Positions 38,251-50,796 are shown, counted from the stretch's first letter. The stretch: 62,000 nt of DNA from Phoronis australis (GCA_002633005.1 NMRA01000457.1:38145-100144), one strand, 5' to 3'. Numbers and translations: made by a program. The notes: a model not told the origin generated them from the sequence alone.

Positions 38251-41200
38251 ATGAGTGTAAAACGGTGCTGCTATGGCGTCTGCAAGTCTGACAGCCGGTA
38301 TGCGGCTGGACAGAAAAATCCTGTCCCAGTTTGGCCATTTCCCAAACCGAAAACTCACCTCGAGCAGTGTAAGCTATGGATAAAACTCTGTGGACGGTCA
38401 CACGTACAGCTCAAGTTGGCAATGTTGCGTGATTATCCCAAGGCTAAACATAAATATATTTGTTCCAAGTTTGGTGGCTGTAGTGTAGGCGTATCTGATT
38501 TCAACTACGCAGTTTCACTCGTCTGGCTTCATTTGTCTTAGCACCTGTTTGACCCTAGTCATCCAGCTAGCTGTATGAAGACTGTCGTCAAAATACATAC
38601 TTAGATAGTATACAGCTTTGTACCAATGCTAGTTTCACCCCAGCACTGACAATGGCACTAGCCTCAGCGGTAGTTTATGGGCATTATTATAATGAACATC
38701 GTTTTGTTTTGTAGCAAAGTGACAAACCATTTTTATTTTTATTCATATACCAATAGGGTGGTGCCTCACTGAACTTCTATCCAAAATTGTCATTTTTCGT
38801 TCGATCGACATAGTCGGCAGGGTTACTGCCTTTTTACTGAACTAAAGCCTTGTTCGAGCTGTCACAAAAACCTAAATTTCTTTTTTTGAGAACCTCTAGT
38901 TCACACTTCGTCTATGGGGTTGGAGAGGTGTCCTTTTGTAGTTGTTCAAACATGATATTTTAATCTATGAAGCTTCAAAAATATATTTTGTAAATAGCCA
39001 TTTTTTGCTTCTGGGTGCCAGTGTGTAATCTTTTGTAACCATGTCACAACTTAGTGATAGACCTCTCTCCGCAACAAAATTGATTTAATTTTGTTCTTTG
39101 TTTTGGATTAAAAGTGGCCACTGAGAATAGGAGAAAACTATAATTGTGCATGACAATACTTTATAAGTTGCTTATCATGTCTCTTTAAATTTGAGTATGA
39201 ATCAAATTCAGGTCAATGTTACTTTGGTAAGTGGTCAATTTCTAAAGCTAAACTTAGTAATTTGGTTGCTTAAAGTGGACGAGTCGCACCTTTAACAACG
39301 GTATCAAAGTTTTCTGTACTGTTTAATCACTGAAACAAATATGGTGAAAAGCCAGATAACCATGAATTGACTCAACTAACGCCCAGAAAATCATAGCTTT
39401 AACTGAAATCAAAATAAAAGTTATTATTTTCCTCAGGTAAAAATTCTCCCTTCAAATTTATTTAGCACTTCACAGACGGAAAGCCTACAAATGAAAACCC
39501 AAACCCTCTGCCATCGTGCCAATGTGACAGAGGCACACCAGTGCGTCCTCCCCCCAAACCTCGGGCTGCAACTGAGCCAATCAAGAAGAGAGGAAAGACA
39601 CTTTTCACAGAAACAAGGTAAACACATGTTATTATAGTCTCAGAACAAGGTTCATACAGTGACAGCGACAAGACCTTTGTTCAATATTACAGTTGCAAGA
39701 CATTTCACTGTGACTATATTCAGATGCATCCCAAATCAGGTGGCATGCTAGTCACTGGCTTTAAGTTGAATTTTACAAATAATATAACATAAATTGTGTG
39801 TGACAATAATGCTAAGCTTCTAGCCAAAGCAACAATCAAGAAGTTTTTTAAGTTAAAATGTCTCATTTACAACACTTCATAATTGGCATTTTCAATATGA
39901 ATGAAAATCACAGCACTAAAGCAAAAGTTGAAAAAATGCGTGCCCCTTTCTCGAATGAGCAGCAAAAGTGACAAGCCTTTGAGAAGAAATATATTGCCAA
40001 GTTAGACGATTTTCAGTTCACCAGATAATACATTTTAAACAAGTGACGTGTTCGGAGTCTGAGTGCTAGGTCTAAGGGAAAACAATACGATTGTGGCAAA
40101 TTTCACGAATCTAAAAATTACAATAAGAATAACTTTAATTCAATTTACAGTTGTTCTCACACGTTTCAGTTTCACCATGGCAGCTGACCAGATTTCACAT
40201 CTCAATAAAAACTCAGCTGAATGCTCATGTAACGGACCGACACATGCTGATCCAGAAATTCAAACTGTGGAACCAGTAGAAGGTGGGTGCAGTTTGGCGA
40301 CATGGTCAATAAACACTTATTTCATCTTCTCAAGAATTTGTTTCATGACACTGAGGTCGGGATGAATTCGTTGTATATGCAAGTCTCTTCTTGTGTACGT
40401 CACAAAATCACAGAAAGAAGCAACAGACAATAACAGCTGCCCTTGAACTTGGAACCAATGACTATGGTCTTTTCGCAACAAAATTTCATCTCCAAATTTG
40501 GACAAAAACAGAGATTCTTTTTTTGTAAGTTGTAAGTGCTTCTTGAAGATTCATATCTCGTATGCTGTATGGGCATTTCACTTCTAAAAATCCCACTTCT
40601 CCATTGTCGCATACTTTTCCATCACGCGAAGCTCCAATGAATGGAAATTCAGGATTAACTATAAATCCACAGTCATGAACGTGGTTCCCCGTTTGCTTCC
40701 GATACATGTTCTTGGCAACTTTTTCATTGCACGTTCCGTAAGTGGAGGCAGTTGCCTGAAATGGTTTGGGATTTATCTGTAATTGGAGCCTTACTAAGTA
40801 TAAACCGCCCAAAGTTAGACGCTGTAATTCTCAGTTTTCTCGCCTCAAATCATGAAAGGCAGTTAGCTTGTGCACGAGTGTCATTCTCTAGCTTTCTGGC
40901 TTCCTCAAATGTCATCTTCATAAACTCGTATTCCTCCGCATGGCAAGTAACGGCATTAGCAATCGGACTGGGATGTGGGAAGTTCAGATCACCACTAGGC
41001 TTTGATTTTCCAGAAGGTTTTCCGGGCAGTTGAATCAGTGGAGCCTGTAACAAGACAGAATTAAGATGAAAATCCATGAAAAACCTTAAAATTCCTTCGA
41101 ACAATAATGTAACTCAGCATAAAATTTCTGTCTTTCAGGTTTAATAAGTACTTTTCACCTTTGATGTTCGAGGCATTTTCAGTATGAGGGAGACAAATCT

Positions 41201-43440
41201 TCAGTGAAGTTGACAGTTTTGACTATAAATTATATCTCACAGTGATTTTTATTTCAGGCCCACCAGGTTTGAATTATTTGGCTGTTGCTGAAAACAAACT
41301 CCTTGAAGCAAAGTTGAAAACTTTAACTGATGAAGTTCATCGAGGAAAATAATTGCTGAAACAAAGAATGCAGCCACCATGAGATTTTCTGTTGCTTCAC
41401 TCAAAAACAGCCCCGTGAAAAATAATTTTGGATATCACACAGGATTCACCTTCGAAGAATTTCAAAGTATATATTTGATTTCTTAATCCCAGATAAGCAT
41501 GAGTCTCCCATGAACTTCTCCAAAACAATCAGCAGCTCCCTTATGAAAAAGCTTCAGGAAATTCTAATCACAAAAGTCAGTGAGAATCTCACTGGATTCC
41601 AGTTAGATTCCACTGAAAATCTAACTAATTAAGATGCCATTTAAATTAGTGAGAAAAAATTCTCACTCTAGTGAGAATACAGTGATATTCCACTTAGAAT
41701 TCAGTGAGAATTTAACTAAGTTGCAGAGCATTCCCACTCAGTGAGAATTTTGTTTTTTACTGAAATTCTCAGTCAGTAGGAATGCTATGCAAATTAGTGA
41801 AAATATGTGTTACTGAAATTCTCACTGAGTGAAAATCTCACTGGGTGAGAATTTTGAACTTAGAAAATTTTGCGAGTGTTCCTTTTATACAGCCACTGAC
41901 TGAATAGATGAGAGATCAAAGCTTTTTTGGTAACCAAAACACTGCTTATTTTTGTGAGTTTATCTTGAAATTTGACTAAGGATAAAATTTAATAGCAAAT
42001 TGTGAAATATTAAGCAGACATAAACTAAAAACTAAAAATGCCTTTGGTGAATCGCCAAAATACTGAAAACTCAGCTGTCAACGCAGAATGAAGACATCAG
42101 TCTAATACTTGTGCTTCATGCACTCTACTAGATGTATGAAATGTACTAACCTTAAGCTTATTAACACACAAAATCAGTCCAGGGTCCCCTCTGGTTGACT
42201 TGCAGACAAACTGTTCAGTAATGTCACAATATTTGTGAGAAAAGCATCAACAATCTTCAAGCTATTTCTCCAACTGCTCATTCCTGGTGCCATTTTAGTT
42301 TGAATTCAGAAATCTGGTTCAACTGAAATTTCCACAGTTACAGCCAATCAGGGTGTTTGTTTATCTTAAATGTTCACTGAATTGTAACTCCAATTTTGGC
42401 AAGTCCAAATTCTCACTCAGTTCTCACTCAGATTTTTTCTAAGTCTGAAATTCTCATTGATTCCCACTCACAATTCTCACTGGATTCTCACTGTTATAAT
42501 ACATAACATTTTCTCACTATTTTCTCACTGACTGCTCCTGTTGTTCAATTCCCACTGGGTTGTCACTGGCATTTCTTACTATAATTGGTGATTTGGTGAG
42601 AATCTAACTGGAATCTAACTGGAATCCAATGAGATTCTCACTTTCTTTTGCGTAAGTGAGTCCTAAGAACATGTCACTGCAAGACCAACTCCTGCTTACG
42701 TTAACGAAACTGCGATTGAATTTCGATTTCAAACACTTGGCAACTCTTTATGGGATGTCTCCTCAGGATGCTGCACAGCGCTTTTCAGAGAGTGGATCAA
42801 CTTCATGTTCTACAAATTTGGGTCAGTAACAATTTGGCCAAACCACGACATTCTCTACAAACATATGCTGCCAAAGTACAAGAAAGATTTTCCAGACACT
42901 TTCCTCATCATAGATGGCACAGAAATCGAAGTGGAAAAGCCGAGTTCTCTGAGAAGCCAAAGTCAGTGTTATTCAGATTACAAGTCGTGTACCACTCTAA
43001 AAGGACTTTTAGGAGTGGACCCCAGGGGATCATTTACTTTTATATCCATGCTATTTTCGTGGTCAATGTCAGATAATGATATCACAAGATCAAGTGGCTT
43101 ACTGACAATGCTTCAGCATTGACTGCGGTAATTTAATGCAAGGTGATGGCATCATGGCAGACAAAGACTTTTTAATTAGAAAAGAAATTGAAAATATTGG
43201 ACTGAAATTATACATCCCCTTTTGCACCAGGTTGTGGTCAGATGTCACCTAGTGATGTTGCCTTAACCAAATAGATAGCTGCTCACAGGGTCCATGTTGA
43301 AAGAGCTATTTCAAGAGCGAAAAAAAATTCAAAATTGTTGACCATAGATTAGCGTTAAGTTTATTTGCTTTTGTGAATCAGATTGGGTTCGTATGCTGTT
43401 TTTAACACGATTCATGCCATATTTCATACAGGAATAAAAT
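38251..43440 (+). pseudogene. THAP-DDE transposase, spliced, decayed (transposon-encoded)
   Basis: Five coding segments: 38251-38469, 39466-39617, 40170-40282, 41258 to ~41570, and ~42660 to ~43330. Exon 1 encodes a THAP zinc finger (CCYGVC, WPFPKPK, LEQCKLWIKLC, YICSK). Exon 2 begins HFTDGKPTNENPNP and supplies the histidine of the C2CH metal site. Junctions 2/3 and 3/4 are canonical and in phase; the donor after exon 1 is TT instead of GT. Exon 4 encodes a leucine-rich coil (LNYLAVAENKLLEAKLKTL), then has a TAA (41350) and frameshifts. Segment 5 has the helix-turn-helix region (SLQDQLLLTLTKLRLNFDF) and DDE_Tnp_4 motifs: IIDGTE (~42906), MADKD (~43155), HVERAI (~43290), now in different frames. 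A possible AATAAA lies at 43433. A 1.08 kb element interrupts it at 41571-42650. Confidence 0.8.
41571..42650. mobile_element. Non-autonomous TIR element with TCTCACTGG subrepeats, copy 1 (inserted in the transposase gene)
   Basis: The left end CAAAAGTCAGTGAGAATCTC mirrors the right end, whose complement reads CAAAAGAAAGTGAGAATCTC. The interior is packed with short forward and inverted copies of variants of TTCTCACTGGA and GTGAGAATCTAACT. There is no coding frame. It splits the transposase segment between the leucine-rich coil and the helix-turn-helix region. Confidence 0.75.
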
Positions 43441-44222
43441 GCATTATATTTAGCTAAAGTTGACTGAACATGATTATGCTCAAATGTGCCTCACATTAGT
43501 GGATATTTTCTTCAAGCTTGAATTTCAAGATTGTCAAAGCTTTCTGTAAATGACTAAAAAGCTTGAACAATATTCAATTGGTCTTGATTAAATAATGTCG
43601 CTAAGCTAGTTGTGCACCTTTTAGATCGATTAATGTTGCCAATTATAGACGGATGTACCTGATGTGCTAAGGAACTTCCCAGGCTATAAGTACCGGATGG
43701 TGTGTCAATCAGCTTGTGTGGTAGAGTAGCCCGGTATGAGATCGGTGTGTCCTTGACTCTCTTTAACACATCCAGGTCTCGACTTTCAATGGCTTTCACC
43801 TTTCTGGAAAAGATAGGAGCATATTAAAATCTCTTGCAATTGCCGAAGCTTCTTCAAGCCATAAGCATGTTTAGATCTACGAGTGCTTTGGTAATGTTTC
43901 AACTGTCTTCGGGAAAGTCATTACATTCATGTGGCAATGGTGGTTGTTTCCATTTAGTTTCAAATCATTGAGTCGTGATAATTGTCTCATTACCATGGTA
44001 CACCATTTGTGGCTTAATTTCTCAAAGGGATTTTTTCATCTTACTTTGAACCTGCCTAGTTTTGGCTAGCCATCGCACACTTGAATACGCATTAAACTAT
44101 TCATATAAGAGCCTATAAAATGATGTAATTTTGTGCTGTACAGGCGATGGCGTAGAAAGACAAGGTCAGGAGGGGTCATGGGTCACTGCTAGTGGAAGGG
44201 GCTGGCTCTCATCCTGACAGCC

Positions 44223-44910
44223 AGTGAGAATCTCACTGGAATCCTGTTAGTTTCCAGTGAGAATCTAACTAATTAAGATTCCATTCAAATTAACGAGAAA
44301 AATTCTCACTAGTGAGAATACAGTGATATTCCAGTTAGAATTCAGTGAGAATCTAACTAATTTGCATAGCATTCTCACTCAGTGAGAATTTGTCTGACTG
44401 AAATTCTCACGGAGTGAGAATGCTATGCAAATTAGTGAGAATTTGTTTTACTGAAATTCTCACTGAGTGAAAATCTCACTTGCAGACAAACTGCTCATTC
44501 TGGCGCAATTTTAGTTTGAATTCAGAAATCAACTGAAATTTCCAAAGGAACAGCCCGCAATCAGGGTGTTTGTTTATCTTAAATTCTCGCTGGATTCTCA
44601 CTCCAATTTTGGCAAGTCCAAATTCTCACTCAATTCTCACTCAGAAATTTTCTAAGTCTGAAATTCTCACTGATTCTCACTCAAAATTTTCCTAAGACCA
44701 AACGTCACACTGGTTTATCACTCTGAATTTTCCTAATACCAAAATTCTCACTGGATTCTCACTGTTACATTATTGTTTTCTCACTATTTTCTCACTGACT
44801 GTTCCTGTTGTTCAATTCCCACTGGGTTCTCACTGACATTGTGATTTAGTGAGAATCCAAACTGAAATCTAACTGGAGTCCAGTGAGATTCTCATTTTCT
44901 TTTTCATAAG
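44223..44910. mobile_element. Non-autonomous TIR element with TCTCACTGG subrepeats, copy 2
   Basis: It starts CCAGTGAGAATCTCACTGGA and ends in GTCCAGTGAGATTCTCATTT. It matches the neighbour at 41571 at both ends and through most of the interior, but is about 0.4 kb shorter, so one of the two has an internal deletion. It lies in the second intron of the SWIM-YqaJ gene. Confidence 0.72.
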
Positions 44911-46613
44911 GGGAATACCCCAAGCACCACAGGGGCAACAACTTGGTTTTGAAGGATACGGAGAGGAATGTTGACTGGAGAGGGCTCCCAAGTAGGCATT
45001 TAGTGGGGGCGAATATCTTTCGTCCTCGCAACGCCAGTATGGACATTTAAGTCCATTACAATGTCAGTTCAATTCAGCTCGGTAATTTGTTGAGGTTAAA
45101 AATTATCTTCTGTCAATCAAATAAAATATTAATGATCAGTTGACTATTGTAGTGTACTGCATTCACAATGATAGTGAAGCAAAAAGTAAGATTTGTCAAA
45201 ATTGAGGTCGCTAAGTAACAGCAAGCCAGTGTAGTTGAAAGTATAAGCCAGAATTTAATTCAGGGTTTTGTGAAGGACCTAATCACTTCTGTAATGAAAG
45301 TGTAGTATAATTATGTTGCATTCTAATATATACATGTACCTACTGTCAGTAAACACAGCCACCACTGGTCTTCGTTTGCGATCTTTGTTTCCTGGCTTTG
45401 AAATTATCATTTAGGATACTGGCTCACCCTGCACCTTGTGGCCACGTGGCTTGTCCCACTGCTGGGGCAGGCTTGTGCAGGCTTGCTGACTTGGCACCTC
45501 ACGAAGTCCCTCCAGCTTCCAGTCCCTAATAGACATCACTACAGCCAACACATGAGCACACTGACCAGATAACCTGAAATTAAAGGTTGTGTTAATGCAA
45601 CTGTTTTTAATAGAGACTGCATTTACCTGTTAACTCACCAAAGTACAAAGGACATTTCACAGCATTAATTCTTGCATGCATAATCTGTTTGTCATTGCAT
45701 GTTTAGATGCTCTTCCATAACGCTAAGAAATTCCAAGCACATGGTCATTTCAAAAACACTGCTCAAACTTCAAAAATTGCATTATCAGTGCAAAGAACAT
45801 GACTGATTTTTATGACACATTCATGACAGGTGATCGGCCAAAATTTTCACAGTTCTTCATTGCATACACTTTCAAGGGGGATGATAGTAATTCTCATCAT
45901 AACGGATTAAACTACTAATATTAATTAACCCGGCCCATCAGAAAATTGCCTTTGAATTTGCAAGTTTTCGTTGCTTTCTCAAATCAAGGCTATTACTTGG
46001 TAATGTAGATCCTATACCAACACCCAAAATTATTCACATCAAATTTAGTCATATTTCATTAAAAAATACAAATGTAATGGGCATCAGTTGACCATTAACA
46101 CAATGGCTGAAGCATATATACAGGCTAAGAATGTGAATCACCTGCTCCCAAATATCCAAGGCCATGATATTAGACACCTAACCTTATTGCCTGCTGTGAG
46201 ATCACAGCAAACAACATTGAAGTATGATTTCATCCCTGATAATTGGTAATGACTATATAGATTTGAAAATTGAAAAACAGCAGCATTGGACATTGGTCAG
46301 TTTTCATAGTGTATTTCATGGGGAGGTGCAGGTTGGCATTAGCCACCTAAATTCTCGATTTTGCATTGAATACAGCAATTACTTAGTTTTGACTCTTGCA
46401 CAGTGTACACAGTAGGCCTAATCAATATTTGAGAGACTTGTCGAAGTGTAGCTGTTTAATGGGCAGACTTCAAACACTTAGTTCAGTCTTCAAGGAACAA
46501 GATGTAAATAATTGTTTTACTTACACCGCTCTCGTGTATAGGTGGCTGCCGCAAGCAAAATGAAACAGCAAACAGCATGAACCATGAGGAAATAATGACT
46601 TCAGGAACAAGTA

Positions 46614-46791
46614 CCGGTAGCGGATGAGAAGGGGGCTCAGACGCAGAATCACGTTTCACGCTTTTCTGAAGGGAAGGTCAACATCCTGAGCCGCCCAACT
46701 TTCAGGTCGCCTGTGCACATACTATTGCGCTGTGCCAATTTCCCCCAGGATGTTGCTCCCCCCCCTCTATGGTATCCTAGATCCTCCACTG
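46614..46791. mobile_element. Short element with CAGTGGCGGAT-like termini
   Basis: The left end is CCGGTAGCGGATGAGAAGGG. The right end, read on the complement, is CAGTGGAGGATCTAGGATAC. Similar ends bound 15879-16651 and 2965-3124. No coding content; inserted inside the large transposon. Confidence 0.45.
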
Positions 46792-47559
46792 TCATGTTAA
46801 CACTATGAGTATGGCCAATTCCGTCCATTAATTTATTAATATTACTTGAACAAAACCCTACCGCTTGCCTTCGGACACCATGGATGAGTGAGCACCTGAG
46901 CCGTGACTGTTTTTAATCAACCTCCTTTCACTCGAAGATTAGTAAAGCGTAAATATTGCTATCGACTAGAACTACTTAACGCTGGGAATCTCATGTTATG
47001 ACCAAATTTTCATTTGGCGGAATTTAGCAGACGATAGAACAAAAATATATAAGAATCTTCAACAACTTGTTCAATTGTTCAAAATGTTATGAAATCTATG
47101 GCATCATATAGATAATCACGACATTAACGTACATACCCAGCTTTACACGAACATATTGCATCAGTGGCCTTGTCGTTGGTCAGCTGCATGTGTACAGTGT
47201 GTGGATTTTCGGATTTCCTTTGGTTCCTAAAACCTTTACCCCTAACGTTTATAAAGCCATTGTCACCCTTGTGAAGTCTCAAGTCGTGAACGTACGACAG
47301 TCTGCTGAAGAGCATGGCTTGTTGTCGTTGTCTTAGGGTTTTGCTATAGTCCAAAAAACACTCGTCTATTCCATCAGGAACCTCGTTCAGCGGCACTGCA
47401 TTCGCCTCTGACATCTAGTTTTTTGTCGGATATCACGTGATTTTTCGAAAGGGAGCGGAGCTTGCGATAGGTCAGTTGGGAAGATATACATCTTCCCCTA
47501 TTAGACTCGAATGGACAACCGTGTAATAACCCATTTAGTTGCCTCACTAGTGAGATAAC

Positions 47560-47625
47560 ATTTTGGCGGGAACCGACGCCGGTTTCGAACCCGAGTCGTC
47601 GACTTTACCACGTCATCGAACGTGA
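47560..47625 (-). repeat. tRNA-like (SINE head) fragment
   Basis: On the complement there is a good Pol III B box (GGGTTCGAAACC) preceded ~20 bp upstream by TGGTAAAGTCG, a weak A box. It lies just outside the right end of the large transposon. It cannot be folded into a complete cloverleaf with confidence. Confidence 0.35.
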
Positions 47626-47629
47626 AAAT

Positions 47630-49762
47630 AATATACTTAAATACAATCGCATGTTCAACAAAGGGCATTGTACCGGCATTTACACGCTATGAACAATAAG
47701 ACACATAATTTATTAAAAACGATATTTTAATTCAGTGAAAATTTTCTCTCATGTTCTCTCACTTGTAAATCACCGATCTCCATTTTGAATGCGGATATCG
47801 TGTTGTCAGGATCCTTTGGCTTGTTGCCAGTGGTAACCTATTTTAGCAGACGGTAATTTCCCAGTCGAAGCTTGCTAAACCTTAATTTGCCGATTCATCC
47901 TATTTCAATTTTGTTTAAATTTTCAATTGGTTTTGAGCACAAGCATTATTTGACAAAAATAGCTCGGTTTTTCTTAAAAAGTCACGACCTCCGACCTCGA
48001 CAGAGAAATGAGTTCAAGGCATAACTCATTGAGGAAGGCCAGGTAGAGGTTTAGGCCAGTGTCCCTTTCAATTATTGGAGAAAAGTTACGTTAACCGAGG
48101 CATCACATGAACCGAAGGTGATTTGTATGTCATTTTGGCACTATATCAATAAATTGAGCATGAAGTTATGAAGAAATGACGTGTTAAATAAAACGCAGTG
48201 TTTGTTTTTCGTAGTTTTGTCAGATTCTCTTACTTTTCGACACTTTTCTGTTGCAAGAAGCGATCGGGAACGCAAAGATAAGCGATCGAGAACGCAACTT
48301 TGTGTTTGTTTATATTATAGGGAACGCATCGTGGTGTGTCGAGCAATAATGAACTATTTACTTTTAAAATGAGAAAAGGTTACAAAATAAGTGTGGTGCG
48401 ATGAATTTTAATCACATCTTCCGTCATTACTGTGTTACTTTTGTATCAAATCTAAACAATAGCAAAACATATTACCATTAAATGGCCATGAGCACTAAAT
48501 GTACATCAAGCATAGTTATAGATATTTTCAAAATGAATTTATTTTCATTTCAGGAGACAAGTTCACTGTTATTATTGTGAGGCGAGCTTCAACGAACATG
48601 TTACCCACGACGTGAAGGTACACCCTACTAGATTTTTGAAATACAGACATCTCCATTTAGACGACACCACTGGGAACAAGGGGCTCTAAACTACGACTCA
48701 CCCAGGAGTTGTTTCATGTAGCGTGTCAGCCAGGGGTAAACAAATTGTTGCAGCTGATGAAAGTGAGTGTAGCATCTTCTTGTAAAAATGTGACAGCAAA
48801 AGGATAAAAAACAAACAGCCAGTGAAGTCAAAGAATGGTGACGAGCTTGCCCGTGGGGAGAGAGAGGAGTGCGGCAACACCGTTCATGGGATGATTAAAA
48901 AATTCCGGCTCATGAACGTCAGAATTTAAAAAATTGTCAGAAGTTGTGTAAACTGTTGTGGTGATAAAACGGGTGGGATTTTGCTTGATGTTTTGCTGAT
49001 AACATCGATACAGAGATGAACAGATTGACTTGCGGCACCCATGTACGTTTTGTTTGACTCTTCTGTTTTGTAGTCTTGGTCCTAAGTTCACCGTGCATCT
49101 TCAGTTCATGGTCGCCAGCATAATATGACATTGAAAAAGAGTGAGACACTTATAATAAACGAACTATATTGTGGTTTTCTCAAAACGTAGCCAACATGTT
49201 GTCTTTAACGTCCCGTCAAGACACACAGGAAATCAACTTCAATATTATAGCATTTCTATAATAATATTAATCTTTTATCACACATACCTCAAAATTGGTC
49301 ATCCAAAAAGATATAAAATATCGCTTTAGGGAAATCAACATTACAAACCCATTGAACATTTCCTACAAATTATTTTTGGAATATATTTGACTAAATCATC
49401 GCTTAATCATAGACACAGTATTTCGGACCGGCTGATAGTATAGAAGTCTCACGCACTAAATCAACAACAATATGGAAGCAATTTCTACAATAATCTTAGA
49501 CATTTATTTTCTTTTAAAATACTAAATGGCCGAAAGAATTGTTTTTAAGTTTTTCCCCATGACACTTAGTATGGTCATTTAAATCTACCTAAACACATCA
49601 AAAATGCACTGGTTCTGTTAAAGATCCTGTTGAAATAACACAAATATAGAAAGGAACTTGAAGAAAAAAGGGTCAAAACAAAACGTCAAAATACTATCAC
49701 ATCAGCCAACTACAAAATATAAAGTCGGTAAATCTGAATAAACTATAGCGACTTAACAACCT
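47630..49762. other. No gene seen
   Basis: AT-rich unique-looking sequence. Frames of 60-87 codons overlap on the minus strand at 48698-49149 without domain support. Confidence 0.45.
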
Positions 49763-50796
49763 TCATTCAAGACGTTTCTGCTTCTTATGTCCTGTAGAAG
49801 GAGGCATACAGTTTGCATGACATGCCACATTCACCACAAAAAGGAGTGTCCTCGTGCTGTGACGCAGCGTAGCATCAGGCTCACTCTTTCCGTGAAACAT
49901 TGATCACAGATACATGTAGGACACTGAATCGACTTGGTTCCTGAGCACGATGCTTCATGTTATGTTTTCTTATATCGGTAAAAAAACTTTTCACGCATGC
50001 AACACGTCAATCACAGGGCTGGTAAAGGTCTTGCTTGCTGTAGTGTCACTGTGTTTTATTGCCACGTGGTCATACTAAGTCGCTTTCTTAGTTCCTAAAC
50101 GAAGCTATATAAACACACTCCTTTGTGACATGCAGCAATTGTACTACTTTTTTTTGAAGGCGTGGACGTTAACACCCTGAAGGACTCGTATGGCTGCATT
50201 TCAACTGAAAAAAGTCAAACGCATTTAGTTATACTTGTTAGGCTAAATATAACAAAGAAATCATGAAAAACGATGAAATATAATTAATAATCAACGCATC
50301 AACTAATTTAGGGTTCACATTATTCTAAAATTATTGACATAATACCGTAACTTGAAGGACTATTCAAGCCAATGCAGAGAAAAAAAGTACTTTCACGATT
50401 GTTTTTTTTTTGCGTTCACAATCGCCATAGAGAATAAACGACAAGGAGCTGCTTGTATTGGTAAATATCTTGAATTGTTTTACAAATTATAACTAACAAA
50501 GGTATCACCAGGCACGATTAAAGTATAAACGTCTCACATCTCTACTTAAGAACCCTGCAATTGCTAATAACAAGTAGAAATTGTCGATTTTACGAGACGC
50601 AAGCCATTTTACCGAAAGCCATTGCTTTCTGCGCTCTTTATTTTAAAAAAATACGCAAAATCCAAGTATTGTTTCAGATCCATAACAAAGGCTACACTCT
50701 GGCACTATTCTGTGCGTCGCATTCGTATCAAAGTAGCCTCTATGTAATAAGAAAATGATACTTAAACTCACCGGGTACGTCACTGTCGTCTGCCAT
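49763..50796 (-). pseudogene. Broken C2H2 zinc-finger gene model, two exons
   Basis: A candidate first exon, 50796-50772, reads MADDSDVP and ends at a good donor (G|GTGAGT). A good acceptor (TTTTTTCAG) lies at 50205 and keeps phase (VEMQPYESFRVLTSTPS) until a stop. Further on, in shifted frames, are CVKSFFTDIRKHNMKH, ICDQCFTERVSLML and SQHEDTPFCGECGMSCKLY, which look like three successive C2H2 fingers, ending TGHKKQKRLE and a stop at 49763, a common zinc-finger tail. At least three frameshifts are needed, so I read it as a pseudogene. Target unknown. The model is by eye and could be wrong about the link between exon 1 and the fingers. Confidence 0.42.

Larger units (their letters stand above)
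40317..47414 (-). pseudogene. SWIM zinc finger + YqaJ-type exonuclease, spliced, decayed (transposon-encoded)
   Basis: Four minus-strand exons join in phase: 47414-47137, 45573-45340, 43803-43659, 41044-40317. Exon 1 starts MSEANAVPLNEVPDG and ends AICSCKAG; exon 2 continues LSGQCAHVLAVV, giving the split CxC...CxH of a SWIM zinc finger, followed by the TSLPQQWDKPRG segment typical of these proteins. The exon 4 product contains ITASNFGR, NPEFPFIGASRDG and GFLEVKCPY, the PD-(D/E)xK active site pattern of YqaJ/lambda-exonuclease-type enzymes, then a FQVQGQLLLS...CDFVTY tail. Exon 2 has one in-frame TAA and exon 4 has at least two frameshifts (near 40860 and 40500), so it is dead. Exon 4 lies wholly within intron 3 of the opposing transposase gene. 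Its role in transposition is unknown to me. Confidence 0.78.
38091..47472. mobile_element. Decayed two-gene DNA transposon with THAP-DDE transposase and SWIM-YqaJ nuclease (ISL2EU/IS4EU-like)
   Basis: The left end reads ACCTATCGCC and the right end GCGATAGGT, an inverted pair. A short relative at 51071-51249 has the same two ends and shares the adjoining ~100 bp of the left end (for example AAGCCGCCATTTTACCCGAC in both), which supports the boundaries. Inside, a plus-strand transposase gene starts 160 bp from the left end and a minus-strand nuclease gene starts 58 bp from the right end, so they converge and their exons interleave. From memory, ISL2EU (IS4EU) transposons encode exactly a transposase and a YqaJ-type protein; class assignment is by that domain pairing. 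Frameshifts, stops and two inserted elements show it is inactive. The target-site duplication is not resolvable. Confidence 0.75.

Noticed and set aside
40063-40365. 100-codon frame taken as a separate gene
   Set aside because: Its middle is exon 3 of the THAP-DDE transposase; the rest is intron read-through.
44846-45046. 66-codon minus frame as an extra exon of the SWIM-YqaJ gene
   Set aside because: Flanking exons join in phase without it, and part of it lies in the inserted TCTCACTGG element.
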